This document shows, piece by piece, positions 13,990 to 25,819 of a stretch of 64,000 nt of DNA. Position 1 is the first letter of the stretch. Each line of letters opens with the position of its first letter. The notes under the pieces were generated by a model. The model worked only from the letters and a program-made list of their open reading frames with translations. It was not told where the DNA came from and ran no database searches. The DNA comes from Rhynochetos jubatus (Eukaryota > Chordata > Aves > Eurypygiformes > Rhynochetidae), in contig CM050648.1 in assembly GCA_027574665.1 (NCBI GenBank), positions 141,298,175-141,362,174 on the forward strand, given 5' to 3'. Both the position numbers and the translations under genes were made by a program.

Positions 13990-14200
13990 AAAGCGGAGCG
14001 AGATGGGTGTAAGAGCCTTTCAGCAGGCAATTAAAAGCAGAATGTTTTCTGTAATATATAAACAAGCCCATTAAGCCTGACTTTAATGGGGCTGAGATTC
14101 TATGATAAATAATTGAAAAGAGCTTAAAGTGAATTTCAAAGATTTTTTTTTCCTTTTAAAATGTATTTACAATACTTCAGTACTTTATATAGCTTGAATG
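13990..14200. promoter_or_regulatory. Candidate enhancer with inverted homeodomain-type sites
   Basis: An AT-rich block holding CCCATTAA at 14067-14074 and its exact inverse TTAATGGG at 14083-14090, separated by 8 bases. ATTA is the core bound by many homeodomain proteins, and an inverted pair with short spacing is a common dimer layout. Further TAAATAATT and TTAAA words follow. The inverted repeat is seen directly, and the regulatory role is inference. Confidence 0.25.
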
Positions 14201-14235
14201 TTTAATCAATTGTCATTTAAAGAGAGCTCAGTTCC

Positions 14236-16050
14236 TGGAGTTTTGTGATATATATGTGCTAAACAAGCCACTTGAATGTCAAAGACACAGAGCAGCAGGT
14301 CTTGTGTTGAGACACATCTGATGATGCAGTTTGTAGTGGCTTGTGTACGGGAAAAACTTGCTCTCAACAACTCACCTGCTCTCTGTAGGTTAAAAGGGTT
14401 TTGAAACAGCTTGAATTTCTTCTGCTGTAGCACATACAGGACTATGAGCTAGCAGGCCAGGCACTGGACAGGGAACTGCTAATTGCTCTCCTGCTCCCTG
14501 GGTCCAGCCAGCAGCTGGCACAAGGTCCCAGCCCTGCTTCAACCAGGCCAGAGGGACCGAGGTGCAAAATGAGTGGATGCTTGAACAGTGCAGGTGATGT
14601 TTTTCGTGCATTAAACGTACTTGTCAGGGGCCTTGTTGTATGCATTTTTCCTGTATTGGTTGTGATTAAGGATGTCAGGGATGATACGCTATTCCCTTCT
14701 CAGTGAGTGAGCATTTATCCAGCTACCATCATATGAGGCCTGATGAGACGATATGCTGGTTTTGACTGGGATATTTTTCTTCACGGTAGCCAGTATGGAG
14801 CTGTGTTTTGGATTTGTGCTGGAAACAGTGTTGATAACACCATGATGTTTTCGTTACTGCTGAGCAGTGCTTACACAGAGTCAAGGCCTTTTCTGCTCCT
14901 CACACCACCCACCAGCAAGTAGGCTGGGGGTGCACAAGAAGTTAGGAGAGGACACAACTGGGACGGCTGACCCCACCTGACCATAGCAGTTGACATCATG
15001 CTCAGTATGTAAAGCTGGGAGATGAAAGGGGGGACATTCAGGGTGGTGGCATCTCTCTTCGCAAGTAATGGTTACGCGTGATGGAGCCCTGCTTTCCTGG
15101 AGATGGCTGAACACCTGCCTGTCCAAGAGAAGTGGTGAATGAATTCCTTGTTTTGCTTTGTTTGTGGGTGTGGATTTTGTTTTACCTTTTAATCTTCATT
15201 TTAATCCACGAGTTTTCTTTTGCTCTTCCAATTCTCTCCCCCATCCTGCCATGAGTGGAGTGAGGGAGTGGCTGTGTGGTGCTTAGTTGCTGGATGGGTT
15301 TAAACCACAACAGTTAGGAATGTCCCTCAGTGCCTTTCAATATACACATTTAAAATGTCTTGCAAATTAGCTAAGACTTTGGACTTCCCATTGACTGTGC
15401 AGATTCCCTCGCTGCGGCTAAACTGGCACCACCTCGGGGACATCACACGAGTTTCACTACGGCCCCCATGCTGCTGTTTAAAATCCCCAAACCCTCTTCT
15501 TGGTCCTTCTTACTCCACCCTGACCTGTACTCAGACCAGAATGATGCTGATCTCTATTTTGCAGAGGAAAAGCAGGCTTTCTATAAACCTGAGTGTGGCT
15601 TTAAGCCCCAGAAGCTTTTTTAATAAATGTTTTGTGAAAGCTCTCATACATCGTTTAAGGTGCTGAATTACTTTGGGTCTTGGGGTGCAGAAGTTTATTG
15701 ATGCCCCCTCCCAGGCTTCATGTCCCACTGAAATGGGACTCACTGAGGGACTTTCATATTTTTTTTACTCCCCTGTGTCTCTTTAATTAGAGAGTCTCTT
15801 TAATTGTCTTTTTTAGACTGTTCCTGTGCCGCAGTGCTTCTGCTCACTGGGAGACTGCTTGTTCCCTGCTTTGCTGGGATGCTGGCAGCTGTGACCACCC
15901 TATGGCTTAGTGGGGACTGAACTGGCACCAAAAGAGTTAATCAGGAAGAGAGGCTCTCTGATGTGAACAGACTGGCGCAGTATTCTCCCTGCTGAAGAAC
16001 ACAGCAATAATTGCTCAGAAGGCTGTAAAAATATTAAGAACATACACAGA
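14236..16050. other. Unique non-coding sequence
   Basis: Nothing here is recognised as a gene or mobile element. Open frames of 70-103 codons are scattered on both strands and are treated as chance. Confidence 0.5.
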
Positions 16051-16069
16051 TATTTAAAATTATAGAAAC

Positions 16070-16500
16070 AAGCAAAGAAGTATGCAAATGATTAGAAATT
16101 CATGGCAGAGGGGTCGAATCCTGCTCGGAGCAACCGCGCTGGAAATGGTGCAGTATAATCCTGGCTTCGCACCGGTGTGCCTGAAACACAGCTCGTTGCT
16201 GCAGAATCCTCTAATCACCGTTCCATTAACTCATATAACTGTGTGGGACTAGAGCAGATTTCTCAATAAAAATGATGGATAAGTAAATTGGGAGAAGCAC
16301 TCTACCACTTAGCGGGTGTGAAAAGATTGACAGTCTCAGCGCTGCCGAGGGAGGATTGCGTGCTCTGACTCCGGGGTGTCGCTGTGCGGAAACGCCGTGC
16401 GTGGCTGGGGGAAAATTGCCATGTTTTGTTTTTTTTTTTCTGAGGGTGAATGAACGGGAAGTGGTGACGCTGGAACAGGATGCGGAAGAGCTGCAAACAC
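16070..16500. promoter_or_regulatory. CpG-retaining block with octamer site, candidate enhancer or weak promoter
   Basis: I count about 21 CpG dinucleotides between 16110 and 16495. That is close to the number expected without CpG depletion at this GC content, whereas most of the window is clearly depleted. The left end carries a perfect POU octamer ATGCAAAT at 16082-16089 followed by TGATTA, and CTAATCA follows at 16211-16217. Retained CpG plus octamer and homeodomain-type sites suggests DNA kept unmethylated in the germ line, such as an enhancer or minor promoter. No TATA box, transcript or coding exon is evident. Confidence 0.33.
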
Positions 16501-17200
16501 CCTGTGAGGAAACAACATCCAGCACAGCATGGGCAGCAGCCACCTAAGGAAGGAGCAGGACCCTCCTGACTGCTGGCTCACCTCGTTGCGGCAGTGAGCA
16601 TGAAAGCTGGAAGTCAGGGAGCTCTCGGAATTGTAGAGATGTGTCTGGGTGGGAAGACCCATGCAGTTGCCCCAGTGCCAGACCTGAGGGCAAACCCATG
16701 TGCCTGAGACACGATCCTCTTTTGATTTATTGAGCTATTGGATGGAAATACCTCCCATAACACTGCAAAAGCCACTGTGTGCATGAACTAGGGACTTATT
16801 AATAACACATTTCTCATAAAAGTGATACTGCCTTTGGTGCTTCTGTGTCCCACACTGCCGGATGCAGCCCTCTCTCTTGGTGGGGATGCTCCTATCCCAG
16901 ACTGTGGGCATGGTTGTGCCCTCCCTCTGCCCTCGGGCTGAGATATGTTCGAGCAAGGTGTGCCAGAGATGTGTCCTGGTGGGTAAGCAAGAAGGTTGGG
17001 GTGAAGGCAATGAAGCAGAGTGAAAAATGACATCGTGGAGGATGCTCTTGTTTGTGGCTGAGAGACAAGCTGGCCTTTCGGGGAATTGGCAGGAATTATA
17101 CAGCAGCAGGCTTGATTGCTTGGATAATGTAGTAATTTAATAGGCAAAACCTGTAGGCCTGATGCTCTGTCCTGGTTAAAACCCAGCCTGAGCTCCTGTC
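16501..17200. other. Unique non-coding sequence
   Basis: No gene or dispersed repeat recognised. Overlapping frames of about 90-120 codons on the minus strand lack domains and are treated as chance. Confidence 0.5.
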
Positions 17201-17213
17201 CCCTCCTCAGAGA

Positions 17214-17242
17214 GGGAATTAGGGAGAATTAGGGAATTAGGG
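17214..17242. repeat. Short degenerate GGGAATTA-type tandem repeat
   Basis: Three near-copies of a roughly 10-base word ending in ATTAGGG lie head to tail. It is not telomeric (TTAGGG)n, because the spacing carries extra GAA bases. Confidence 0.7.
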
Positions 17243-17400
17243 CACAGCTTCTCTGCTTCCCTCCAGGGACCGACCTGCAGGAATGGAGAAGGCTCCTGAA
17301 GTCCCACAGCACAGTGGTGTTTGATGCTCTGCTCACACCTGTCTCCTAGCTCCTGCTAAAAGCATGCTTTGAAAGAAATATCACTTTGACCCACCTAACA

Positions 17401-17428
17401 CACACCCCACCCCCCCCACCCCCCCCCA
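17401..17428. repeat. C-rich tract
   Basis: About 28 bases that are almost all C, broken by single A residues. The minus strand therefore carries three or more runs of four to nine G, which could form a G-quadruplex. It is a simple repeat by origin. Confidence 0.85.
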
Positions 17429-17429
17429 T

Positions 17430-20340
17430 CACTATCATGTCCTGCAGCTCCTCTTCAGGCTGCTCTGATCACAGAGCCAGGAACTTGTGCTGAAATTCCC
17501 ACCATGCCCTCCCATTCAGCATTTCTGAGCATTTATAACATGCTCAGCAGCTAATTATCAAAAACCTGCCAATGACGCCACTCAGAGATGAAAATGGCCT
17601 TGCCATTTTCTTGCAGCATCCAGAAAGCCAGAAGCAACACGAGGTCCTGGGTCTCTCCTAGGACTGTGCTTCTTACCAATGGCCAGGCTGCAAGAGAAAG
17701 AGTGCTACCAGGGCTGCTACGCTGCCTGCTGGGCATGCTGGAGGGACACCACCACTGTCCCCCTCCCTGTCCCCACCAGCCCAGCTCACTGGACATGCAC
17801 CATCCCCGTGCTATCACGGTGCATCACTGCCCTCGCAGCCGTGGGCTGCAGGAGCAGCGGGAGGGAAACATCCCTGCGATGAGAAAACAGAAGTGGGGGA
17901 AATCAGAATTAATTTTCGTACACTATGCCTGGAGGATTAGGCGTTTGTTGTAAGGATTTATTGAGTGAGAAACAATGTTTCACCTAATCCCTTGGCAGGG
18001 GGAGCTGCTCCAGCTAACGACTGCTCGATAATTAGCGCTGGGAAATCCCCCACTCCCTCCTCTGCTCTGCCTCGGAGGTGTCTCAGGCACTATCAAATCT
18101 AATGCTAAATTGTACCCCAGGGTGGTGAGCAGGGATCACCACCCTGCGAGCCTGTCAGGGAGCTCTGCTGGCTCCAGAGACAGCAGTTCTGGGCAGCGTG
18201 GCTGGCTACTCTCCCTCCCCTTGGCCATCCTCCGGCTGCACTTTCCAACAGCGGCAGAGGAGTGCTGGCAGCCCTCGGACACCCCGGCAGGCCTCCTGGG
18301 TTGCCACGGGGGCAAAGGGACTTCCCTGAGCATGTCTCTCCCGGCCGGGTTGCTTCTTCTGGGCTTTGCTGCTTGGCAATGCTTGCAAGGCCAAAGGTCA
18401 AGGTGTTCGCCACAGGCACCCCCATGGGTGGAGGCATGTCCACCTGGGAGAGTAGAAGAGGGAAAACATATTTCCCCAGTCCAAGCACTGTAAGAAATGA
18501 CAAATAACTGCCTGTTACGTGGCTCTGAGATGCTGTCATCCTGTGAGTGATGAAGATGTGAAACAGGGAGTCTCCCCCAGGGTGGATGTCCATGGTGTTG
18601 CTGGAGTCAGATCTGCTGGGAAGGAGGTGACGGTCCCGTCCCAAGCCAGCACGGAGCACCGTGATGTGCTGGAAAAGGCAGCAGTCAGAGCAAAAAGAGA
18701 CAGGCAGAAAAATTGTAAGTGCCAGGCAGAGCAGGCTGCTGGAAGCCACAGCGATCGCATCGTATTGTCTGCTGGGTCTCCATAGCTGTCACTCATCCGT
18801 TGCAGCGCGCAGTTCCCTTACAGATCCTGAGGCAAGCGGCCGCCGAGAAACCCAAGGTGTGCTCTGGGGTTGCAAAAGAAGCAGGCAGAGTCCTGCTGAA
18901 AAATACCCCGAGGCTGGCTTCATCGCACAGCTGATGTGCAACAGCAAGGAGCAGCGATGGCCATATGGTGCGCCACCACCACGCATTTCCCCGCTGCAGG
19001 TGTCCGTGAACTGGCAGTCGGGAAGGTAGTTAAAGGAAAATGACATTTGCAGAGTAATTCTCCAGTGCTGGTCCTGAGTGAAAAGCACTAATGACTTACA
19101 GAAGTGAAGGTTATACCTGACTTTGGGAATTTATCCTCCATCTTTTGCTTCTGGAACCTTAGCGGTTGCTTGCTGCAGAGCAGCAGGACTTATCCCAGAG
19201 ATGCAGTCCCCTGTCACTGCACTGCAGGCAGTACCTCGTCAGTCTTACTTAGGACTAAGGTGGGTGTCTACAAGCTATTCTTGAAATGCATTTTTAGAGC
19301 TGTCTTGCTTCTCTGTGTTTTTAAATGGCAAAGCTCTGACAAAACCATCCCCACAAGCCAAGGTTTTCAGAAGTGACTAACGGTTTTGGGTGGCACTGTT
19401 TGGGTACTCTTGTAAGGGTGAGCTGGTGAGGGCATTACTGGTCAGGTCTTATGAGACACCTCGCACTTTCAAGAGTCCTTGACCATAATCTCAAGATTAT
19501 GTTGTTTCAAAAGTCACACGGCCAAGATAGGTGCAAGACACTACCCTCCTTGATAAAGAACGAGGGTCGGTGTGAAAGGATCCGAGGGGAGATGCCACAG
19601 GCATCTAGATGTGAATCCTACCATCCAAACTTCACTTTCCTCACCAAATATGTTCCTGTGCTTTTCAAATGATGCAAAGCAAGTTCCCTGGACCATCCTG
19701 TGCAGCTCGCCTGATGCATGACAGGGGTTTAACAGACAGACACTGACAACACAGGGGCTTTTCCGTAGGAGAGTGCCCGCCTGCTCGTGCATTTCCTGAT
19801 ATTACTGGCAAGATTTTCAGCTCACTTGATATGTTGTTAACAGTAGCTATGAAACTAATTAACTGAGGAGAATCATATTTAACTGTCAATAAACCTTTGG
19901 ACCTCTGCCCTCTTTCCTGTAAATTTAGACATTCATTCTGCAAAACCTTCTCTCCACCCTACCCCTCAGCTTTTCCCCCTCCCCTTTTCCAAGCTCCTTG
20001 GTGGCACCTTTTTGCTTCATCTGGGTCAAGCTGTTTCTCCTTTGCATGGCACCAAAGCCTGGTGCCTCTGTTCTCCATCCCAGTTGGGCATGATACCATG
20101 TCTCATTGCTGCTGTGCCTCCTCCTCCTTCCCATCACCGAAAGCCTGTATGGGGCTTTCTCCCAGGCTGGAGGTTGTCTCTGCTGCGTCCTGTGGGGCTT
20201 GTTCCTAACAGGGTTCTTCTGGACATTACAGTGGTGGCATAACATGAAGGTTGGCAGATGCAAAAGGAAAGAGCTTCTAATAGAGAAGTGGATATTTACC
20301 ATCCAAGCATGAGCTAACAGCTGTCCTTGCTGGACTGTTT
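17430..20340. other. Unique GC-richer non-coding sequence with chance open frames
   Basis: This part holds the longest host open frame of the window: minus strand, 18749 to 18105, 214 codons without a stop. Its first ATG is at 18593 and leaves 162 residues. The product is rich in Pro, Ser and Gly, has no recognisable domain, and antisense and shifted frames here are also open, as expected when GC content removes stops. AT-rich 17930-18060 with ATAATTAGCGC could be regulatory. No gene is called. Confidence 0.5.
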
Positions 20341-22680
20341 AAGCTTACCACCGCCAAAGGAGCCCCGCGGACTGTGCAGTGCCCTTGCACTGTGCAACGT
20401 CCGCCCCGACGCTTAAATAAAACCCCATTTCTCCACACAATGGCCCCATGCATATAGTGGATTTGCAGGGAAGAACAGACAACTGTAGCTTCAGAGCAGA
20501 TGTGTATGCTGCTCGTGTCATGGGTTTTGTGAGAGAAATCTGGAGAGGGAGGGTGACAGCTATATTTTGCAAGAAAATATGGTGAGTGAGATTAAAAAAA
20601 ACACAATGCAGAGAAACCCCAGCTCTGGTATCTTCACATGGTGGGCTTCTAGGACTTTGACAATTCAGGGCTGTCTGAAATGTGTGTTCCCAGAAACATA
20701 ACCCTTTCTGCATTTGAAAGGCAGACCAGAGCCTGACTATAAGGTGCAAAATTGCTCCTGAATTCGCAAGGGCGTCCCTTGACAAGATCAGCATAAGGAA
20801 CAATCTCTACTGCCTCTGAGGGAAAGCAGCAAGGGCTTTGCTGCCCCTGCAAGGTGAGGTAGAGCCTTGAACTACTTTGGTTTAGTTGTTAATGAGCTAC
20901 ATTAAATTATGGCACAGTGGATCTGGACTATCCTGAACAACATTGCAGTGTCTGAGCAGAGACATTTCTCCAACTTGAATGTTGTCCTGGTGTCTCCTTG
21001 GTAGGTCTTTGCTTGAGTTTGGTACTTCTGAGTTTAGGATCAATAGCCCAGCTTTCTTGGATACACTGCAAGAGACAATATGGAAGAAGCAGCAGCCAAA
21101 ATAGCAGCAACAGAAGTTGCAGCAGGCAGATTAGTGGCAGCAGCAGGCTCTGATCAAGCTGTTCTCCTTCTGTCACCATTTTGAGTGTTTATTGTGTAAT
21201 GCTCCAAACTGCTGCTGGTTACAGGGCTTTACCAGTGCGAAGGGATAAAGGGCAGTACAAAGTCTCTGTAGGAATGTGTGAGCCCACCCGGCTGCTCTGT
21301 GCCGGAGCTGGATGCCTTCCCTCTCCTTCATTCACAGCATGATCTGGCCCACCTGACTCCTGTCCAAGTCACACATCTTGGGGAAAGAGTTGATATTTCT
21401 CTTTGATAATCTGGTTATAAGCCCGAGGCCTGAAGACAACGAAGCTTCTGCCATGGTACAGGCTGTCTGCCCATGCCCCCTGCCTTTCCCCATGGCTTCT
21501 CAATCTGTTGGCCAATGTCAACAAACTTTGTCAGGGAGCTAAAGGTCTTCAAGTGACAAAATTCCTGGTAATTTCATGAAAACAGGAGACTCTGTTGAGG
21601 ATGGAGAGCTGAATCAATGCCTACGCAGGCCCCCACAAAGCTCCTGGCTGCTACACATGCTGTGTTTTGCCCAAAAGGCAGAGGTAGATGCACATGGCAT
21701 AAGATGGGAGCATCACCATGGTGTTCCCAAGGGGAAAAAGTGCAGAGGACATAGGCAAGCTCAGGAGAGACCCTCAGGAAGGAGGTTCTGTGCTGAAGGT
21801 GCTGTAGGAAGAGATTTGTTGGCTTTCTGTGGGAGGCATGCACATGGCTTCAGAGGCAAATCTGTAGGAATCCAAGTTTAATTGTTTTTGTTGCTGACAG
21901 AACAACTTAATTATGCACCGAAGGTCTCATTTGGTTTGGCCTCCCTGTGCAAGCCCAGATAACGAGGAGCACAGCTGAATACCCTTTAGCTCCCTGGTTA
22001 TCTCCAGACAACTTTCACTCTGATGTGCTGATATGGGATTTGGGGGAGGAGCTGCAATTCCTGCTTAGGGATGATCCTAACCTACTGAAGCCTTAAGCAG
22101 GCTGGAGAGGTACATGTTGACAGTGCTGGTGTGCCATGAGCCCCTTGTCTTCCCCACTGACAAAGGAAGAGGAAGGTGATACCCCACCTCCCACTTGCTC
22201 CTGGAGCTGCTATGGCCTGGAGTGCTCCCTCTGTATTTTAAATAAAAATCTGCACTGTGAGGGCTTGTAAGTCCTTCCAGGTTCTGAAGCTGGACTGTGA
22301 CTAGATCGTGAAGCCCTAATTTCAGTACAGATGAGAGCCGTGTTGGGTTTTTCCCATCAGCTCGCTCTGGTCCCTCAGGGACACCCCAGCAGGCTTTGCA
22401 GCAGCTTGGATGAGCTGGGAAGGGAGTGCAGGTCTGGAAAGGAAGATTCTTTATTCTTTCTCTCAACTATGGAAAACAAAATAGAAGAATAAAAAGCTGT
22501 AAAACATCCAGTCTGCTGCCAAATTGCTTTTTAAAATGTCTCCAACTTTATATAAGTTGCACGTATCGCCATTAGACATCCCTTTTTCTGTTACCTACTT
22601 ACACCTCTTCAAAGCTGAATGGAAAAATTAATGCTGAACCTCCCTCCCCTCATAATCAAACGTTATAATGCTGAGAAATT
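20341..22680. other. Unique non-coding sequence
   Basis: No gene recognised. A minus-strand frame of 152 codons (20803-20345) overlaps other open frames and shows no domain. The part near 21.1 kb is AGC-trinucleotide-like and is listed separately. Confidence 0.5.
21085..21148. repeat. Imperfect AGC trinucleotide-rich tract
   Basis: Repeated GCAGCAG and AGCAGCA words with interruptions. On the minus strand it reads as a leucine-rich stretch inside an 83-codon open frame (21179-20928). The apparent hydrophobic peptide is a by-product of the trinucleotide composition and not evidence of a membrane protein. Confidence 0.6.
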
Positions 22681-22689
22681 CAGAGCAAA

Positions 22690-22910
22690 GATTACACGGA
22701 ACAGTCATTCCATAACAATACAATTATGATGAAATCATTTTAGCATCTGTGGTCTGAGATGAGATTAAATCTATTTTAACGAGACATTAGATGGGCTATT
22801 TTCTCCCATATTTTTTCCTCATGGCGCCATTACAATGCAGAGTAAATTTATTTTTTTTTTTAGTTGCTTCACTTTCTGAGATTTGCTTTACAGTAAATCC
22901 AGGTTCCATG
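22690..22910. promoter_or_regulatory. Candidate conserved non-coding element (AT-rich)
   Basis: An AT-rich, non-repetitive block with SOX-like ACAAT words, a RUNX-like TGTGGT at 22748-22753, several ATTA or TTAA cores, and an isolated GGCGCC. The texture resembles developmental enhancers. A T run at about 22848-22861 interrupts it. Conservation cannot be tested here. Confidence 0.22.
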
Positions 22911-25799
22911 CAGGGAAACTAAACTGAGTTTCGTACCACTTGTTTTTGTACCTAAATTACCTATGCACTCCCTCCATCTTAGCTTCTCTCTGATAACTTC
23001 TGTTTCTTGAGAATTTCTGCTTTTAATATTTTTCTCAAAAATATATTTTATACTTTCTGCATCAGCAAGAATGTTGAAAGCAGGTTCACTGGGACCCTGA
23101 GGCTGCCATGGAGCTCCATCTTGCCAGGCTATATTTAAGGCAGGTCTGTATCAGACAGGCAACACGGAGCTGCCAAGAGCCAGGAGTGCTGGCTCCTACC
23201 GTGCTGTCAAGCCAGTGGTTTGGTGGGCTGCTTCCCTGCGCTGTGTCTAGGACCAGCACCGCCTGTGACTCCTGCAGCTGGGTGCCCAGGGCTGCCCTGC
23301 CAGCCCTGCCTCAATTTTCCAGGACTGAGTGTGTGACCTGGGGGAGCAACACCATGATTTTCAGGTTCATGTCTCCATGTGAGGTCATCCATTCATCGCG
23401 TCTCTGTTCAGCAGGTCTCCAACCACATAATCACAAATTATTTGCTCTCAAGTGAACTAGAAGCTTTGGTTGCTTTTACATTGTATTTTTATTTTTTTCA
23501 AACAAGCCTTATTCTGATGGCAAAATTCGATCTCAGATTTCAAAGTGAAACTAAGGCTCTTTAGGGAATGATATAGTTTAAAAAGACGTGGGCTGTCTCC
23601 ATCTCAGCTGGAGAGGGTTTTTTTGTCCTTGCTTCAGTTACCACAGCTTCTTCCCAAAGGCAACCTTCTTCCTTTGATCCAAAATAAACTCTGGGAAACT
23701 GTTCACTCATGGATCACCTTCTGTGGAGTCCTCGGTGAGTTATCCGGCCAGCATCACATGGGGGCTGGCCAGCTGCTTGCTCTTTTTTCTTCCGTTTTGA
23801 AGAATCAGGTGGACAGATGGAAATGATCTTCTCGGGGAGCAACCCGGTTCCTTCGCTAATCTGTTCAACTGTGAGGGCAGCTGGAGGCTTTAATTTGGGT
23901 ACCTCTGCAAGAAATGGCTTCAGACACTCCTTATCTCTGTTAAACCTACCAGGACGAGGGTGCTTGTACGACACCAAATTTGTTGAAAACTTGCTCCTTA
24001 CAGAAAACAAAAACAAAAAAAAGGGAAAAGGGAGCTTCATTCATTGACCAAAGTGAAGGGAAATGGGATGGGGTCGATGTTACGGAGCCGATGTTATGGT
24101 TCACCAGCAAACTGCCTGAGATGGAAAAAGGGATGTCGTATTTTCTGCCTGTAGATCAAGAAGGTCTAATCAAGTGCATGTCAAAGAAGGGAAAACCCCA
24201 GTCTCCATCTGAAGGCAGAAAGGAGTTACACTGAGTTGCTCGGTGCCCTTGAGTTAAATACATGTTGAGAGGAAACTGATAAAGATAAAACACAATAATG
24301 GAAACTTGTCTCAGAAAGAGCAGGTAGGTCCCAACTGTCAACAATAATCTGAACCTATAACAAGCACTCTTGTTTGAAAATGAATCCAAGTGAAAATGAA
24401 AGATTAAACAAGTACAACAACATAAGAATAAATTACACATAAATCTCTCTGGTATTCAGGATCAAAGGAAGATTAAAGAACAAGTTATGGAAATGTGGCA
24501 GAGGCGAAGAGAACCTATTAAATGATATCACTTAACAAGCACACGAGTAATAGAGAGTTCACATCTAAGTTTAGAGGAAAGGGAATGAACCTGTAGCTGC
24601 TAAAAGGGACTTCAAATGATATGTGGCATGAATGAATGTACAACGAAGAAGATTTCTATATCCTAACACCACAAGAATATGACACAGGATCGGATCTCCA
24701 CAGTTCCTGCTATGAGAAAACCTGCTTTCAATTGTGTTTCAAGGGTGATGGAGAAGGAACAAGTTCTTCCAGTCCACCCTACAATTTTGCATGAATTTCT
24801 GTTCAGGACACCCAAGTAAGGGTGCAGGTGGCCTCCCCAGGGCAAGGGAGCAGCAGGGTCCATCTTTCCACTAAGAAGCTGTTCTTTGCCTTTCTGCCTC
24901 TGTGTTGGGCTCAAGTCACAGCCTGTTCTCCAGTGAGGATGCTTAGTAGGGACTGCTTTTCCTTTGGGAAACCACATTAAAATACTTGTCTGTGTGTGTA
25001 AGACCGTATATGTGTTTATGCAAGCACGTTCTTTTACAGTGACGATATTAACACCAAAAGGCTATATGTCAGAACCTTTGCTCTCATATTTCATAACCTT
25101 CTGACTCCTATGATCTAAATAAACCAAAATGGAAAAAAAAAAGGACCCTCTTCTCCCTGCTAATCCAAGCGAGAGTGTTTAGAAGCAGCATCCTGTCCCA
25201 GAGTCCAGAGAGTCTTGTCCAGAGCCTACAGCAAAACCAAACCTCAAACCCATGAACACAGAGCCTGTGTCTCAACAGTGCCCTGGTCTGTCCTCTGAAA
25301 AGTGATTATACAGTATTAATAGCAGCTACTTCTCAGCCTCCCGGGATAATAAACGGCTTTTCTCCATCACAGCTGACCCCTGGCCCAGGACATGCTTTCA
25401 CAGGGAGCTGTGTGAGGGAGGGGAGTACAATGGGATAAAAACCAGAATAGTGCTGCCTTGACACAGAGCTCACTGCCATAAGAACCCCCCCTTCCCCTTC
25501 TGGGTGGGATGGCATGGAGATTTCAGGCCCTGGTCACAGTGCTTTTTGCCTGGGAGAAACACAGTCTGTCTCTGGAGAAACAGGGAGCCACATTCGGGAT
25601 AGGGGGCAAGAGGTGCTTGGAGCAGCTGGGAGAGTTAGGGAACTTCACCTCACCCCATGTGGATACTCCACCCTTATCATCAGTGGTAGGAGATCAGTCC
25701 ATTCAATAGTCTCCAAGAGAAAAGCAATGAATGCGTTCGTACCCTGAAAGTTTGTGATGATTTCAACCATTCAAGTCAACCTGAATTCTTTTTTCAAGA
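22911..25799. other. Unique non-coding sequence
   Basis: No gene, RNA gene or dispersed repeat recognised. Open frames up to 115 codons on both strands show no domain. Confidence 0.5.
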
Positions 25800-25819
25800 T
25801 TTTTTTTTTTTTTTTTTTT
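25800..25819 (-). repeat. Poly(T) homopolymer, about 20 bases
   Basis: An uninterrupted T run of about 20 bases. No retroposon body was recognised on the minus strand beside it. Confidence 0.85.

Noticed and set aside
17214-17242. Interstitial telomeric repeat
   Set aside because: The repeated word contains GAATTAGGG with variable spacing and is not a run of TTAGGG.
20345-20803. 152-codon minus-strand frame
   Set aside because: No recognisable domain and other frames are open over the same bases.
20928-21179. Leucine-rich peptide resembling a membrane segment
   Set aside because: The leucines come from an imperfect AGC trinucleotide tract read on the minus strand, so the hydrophobicity is compositional.
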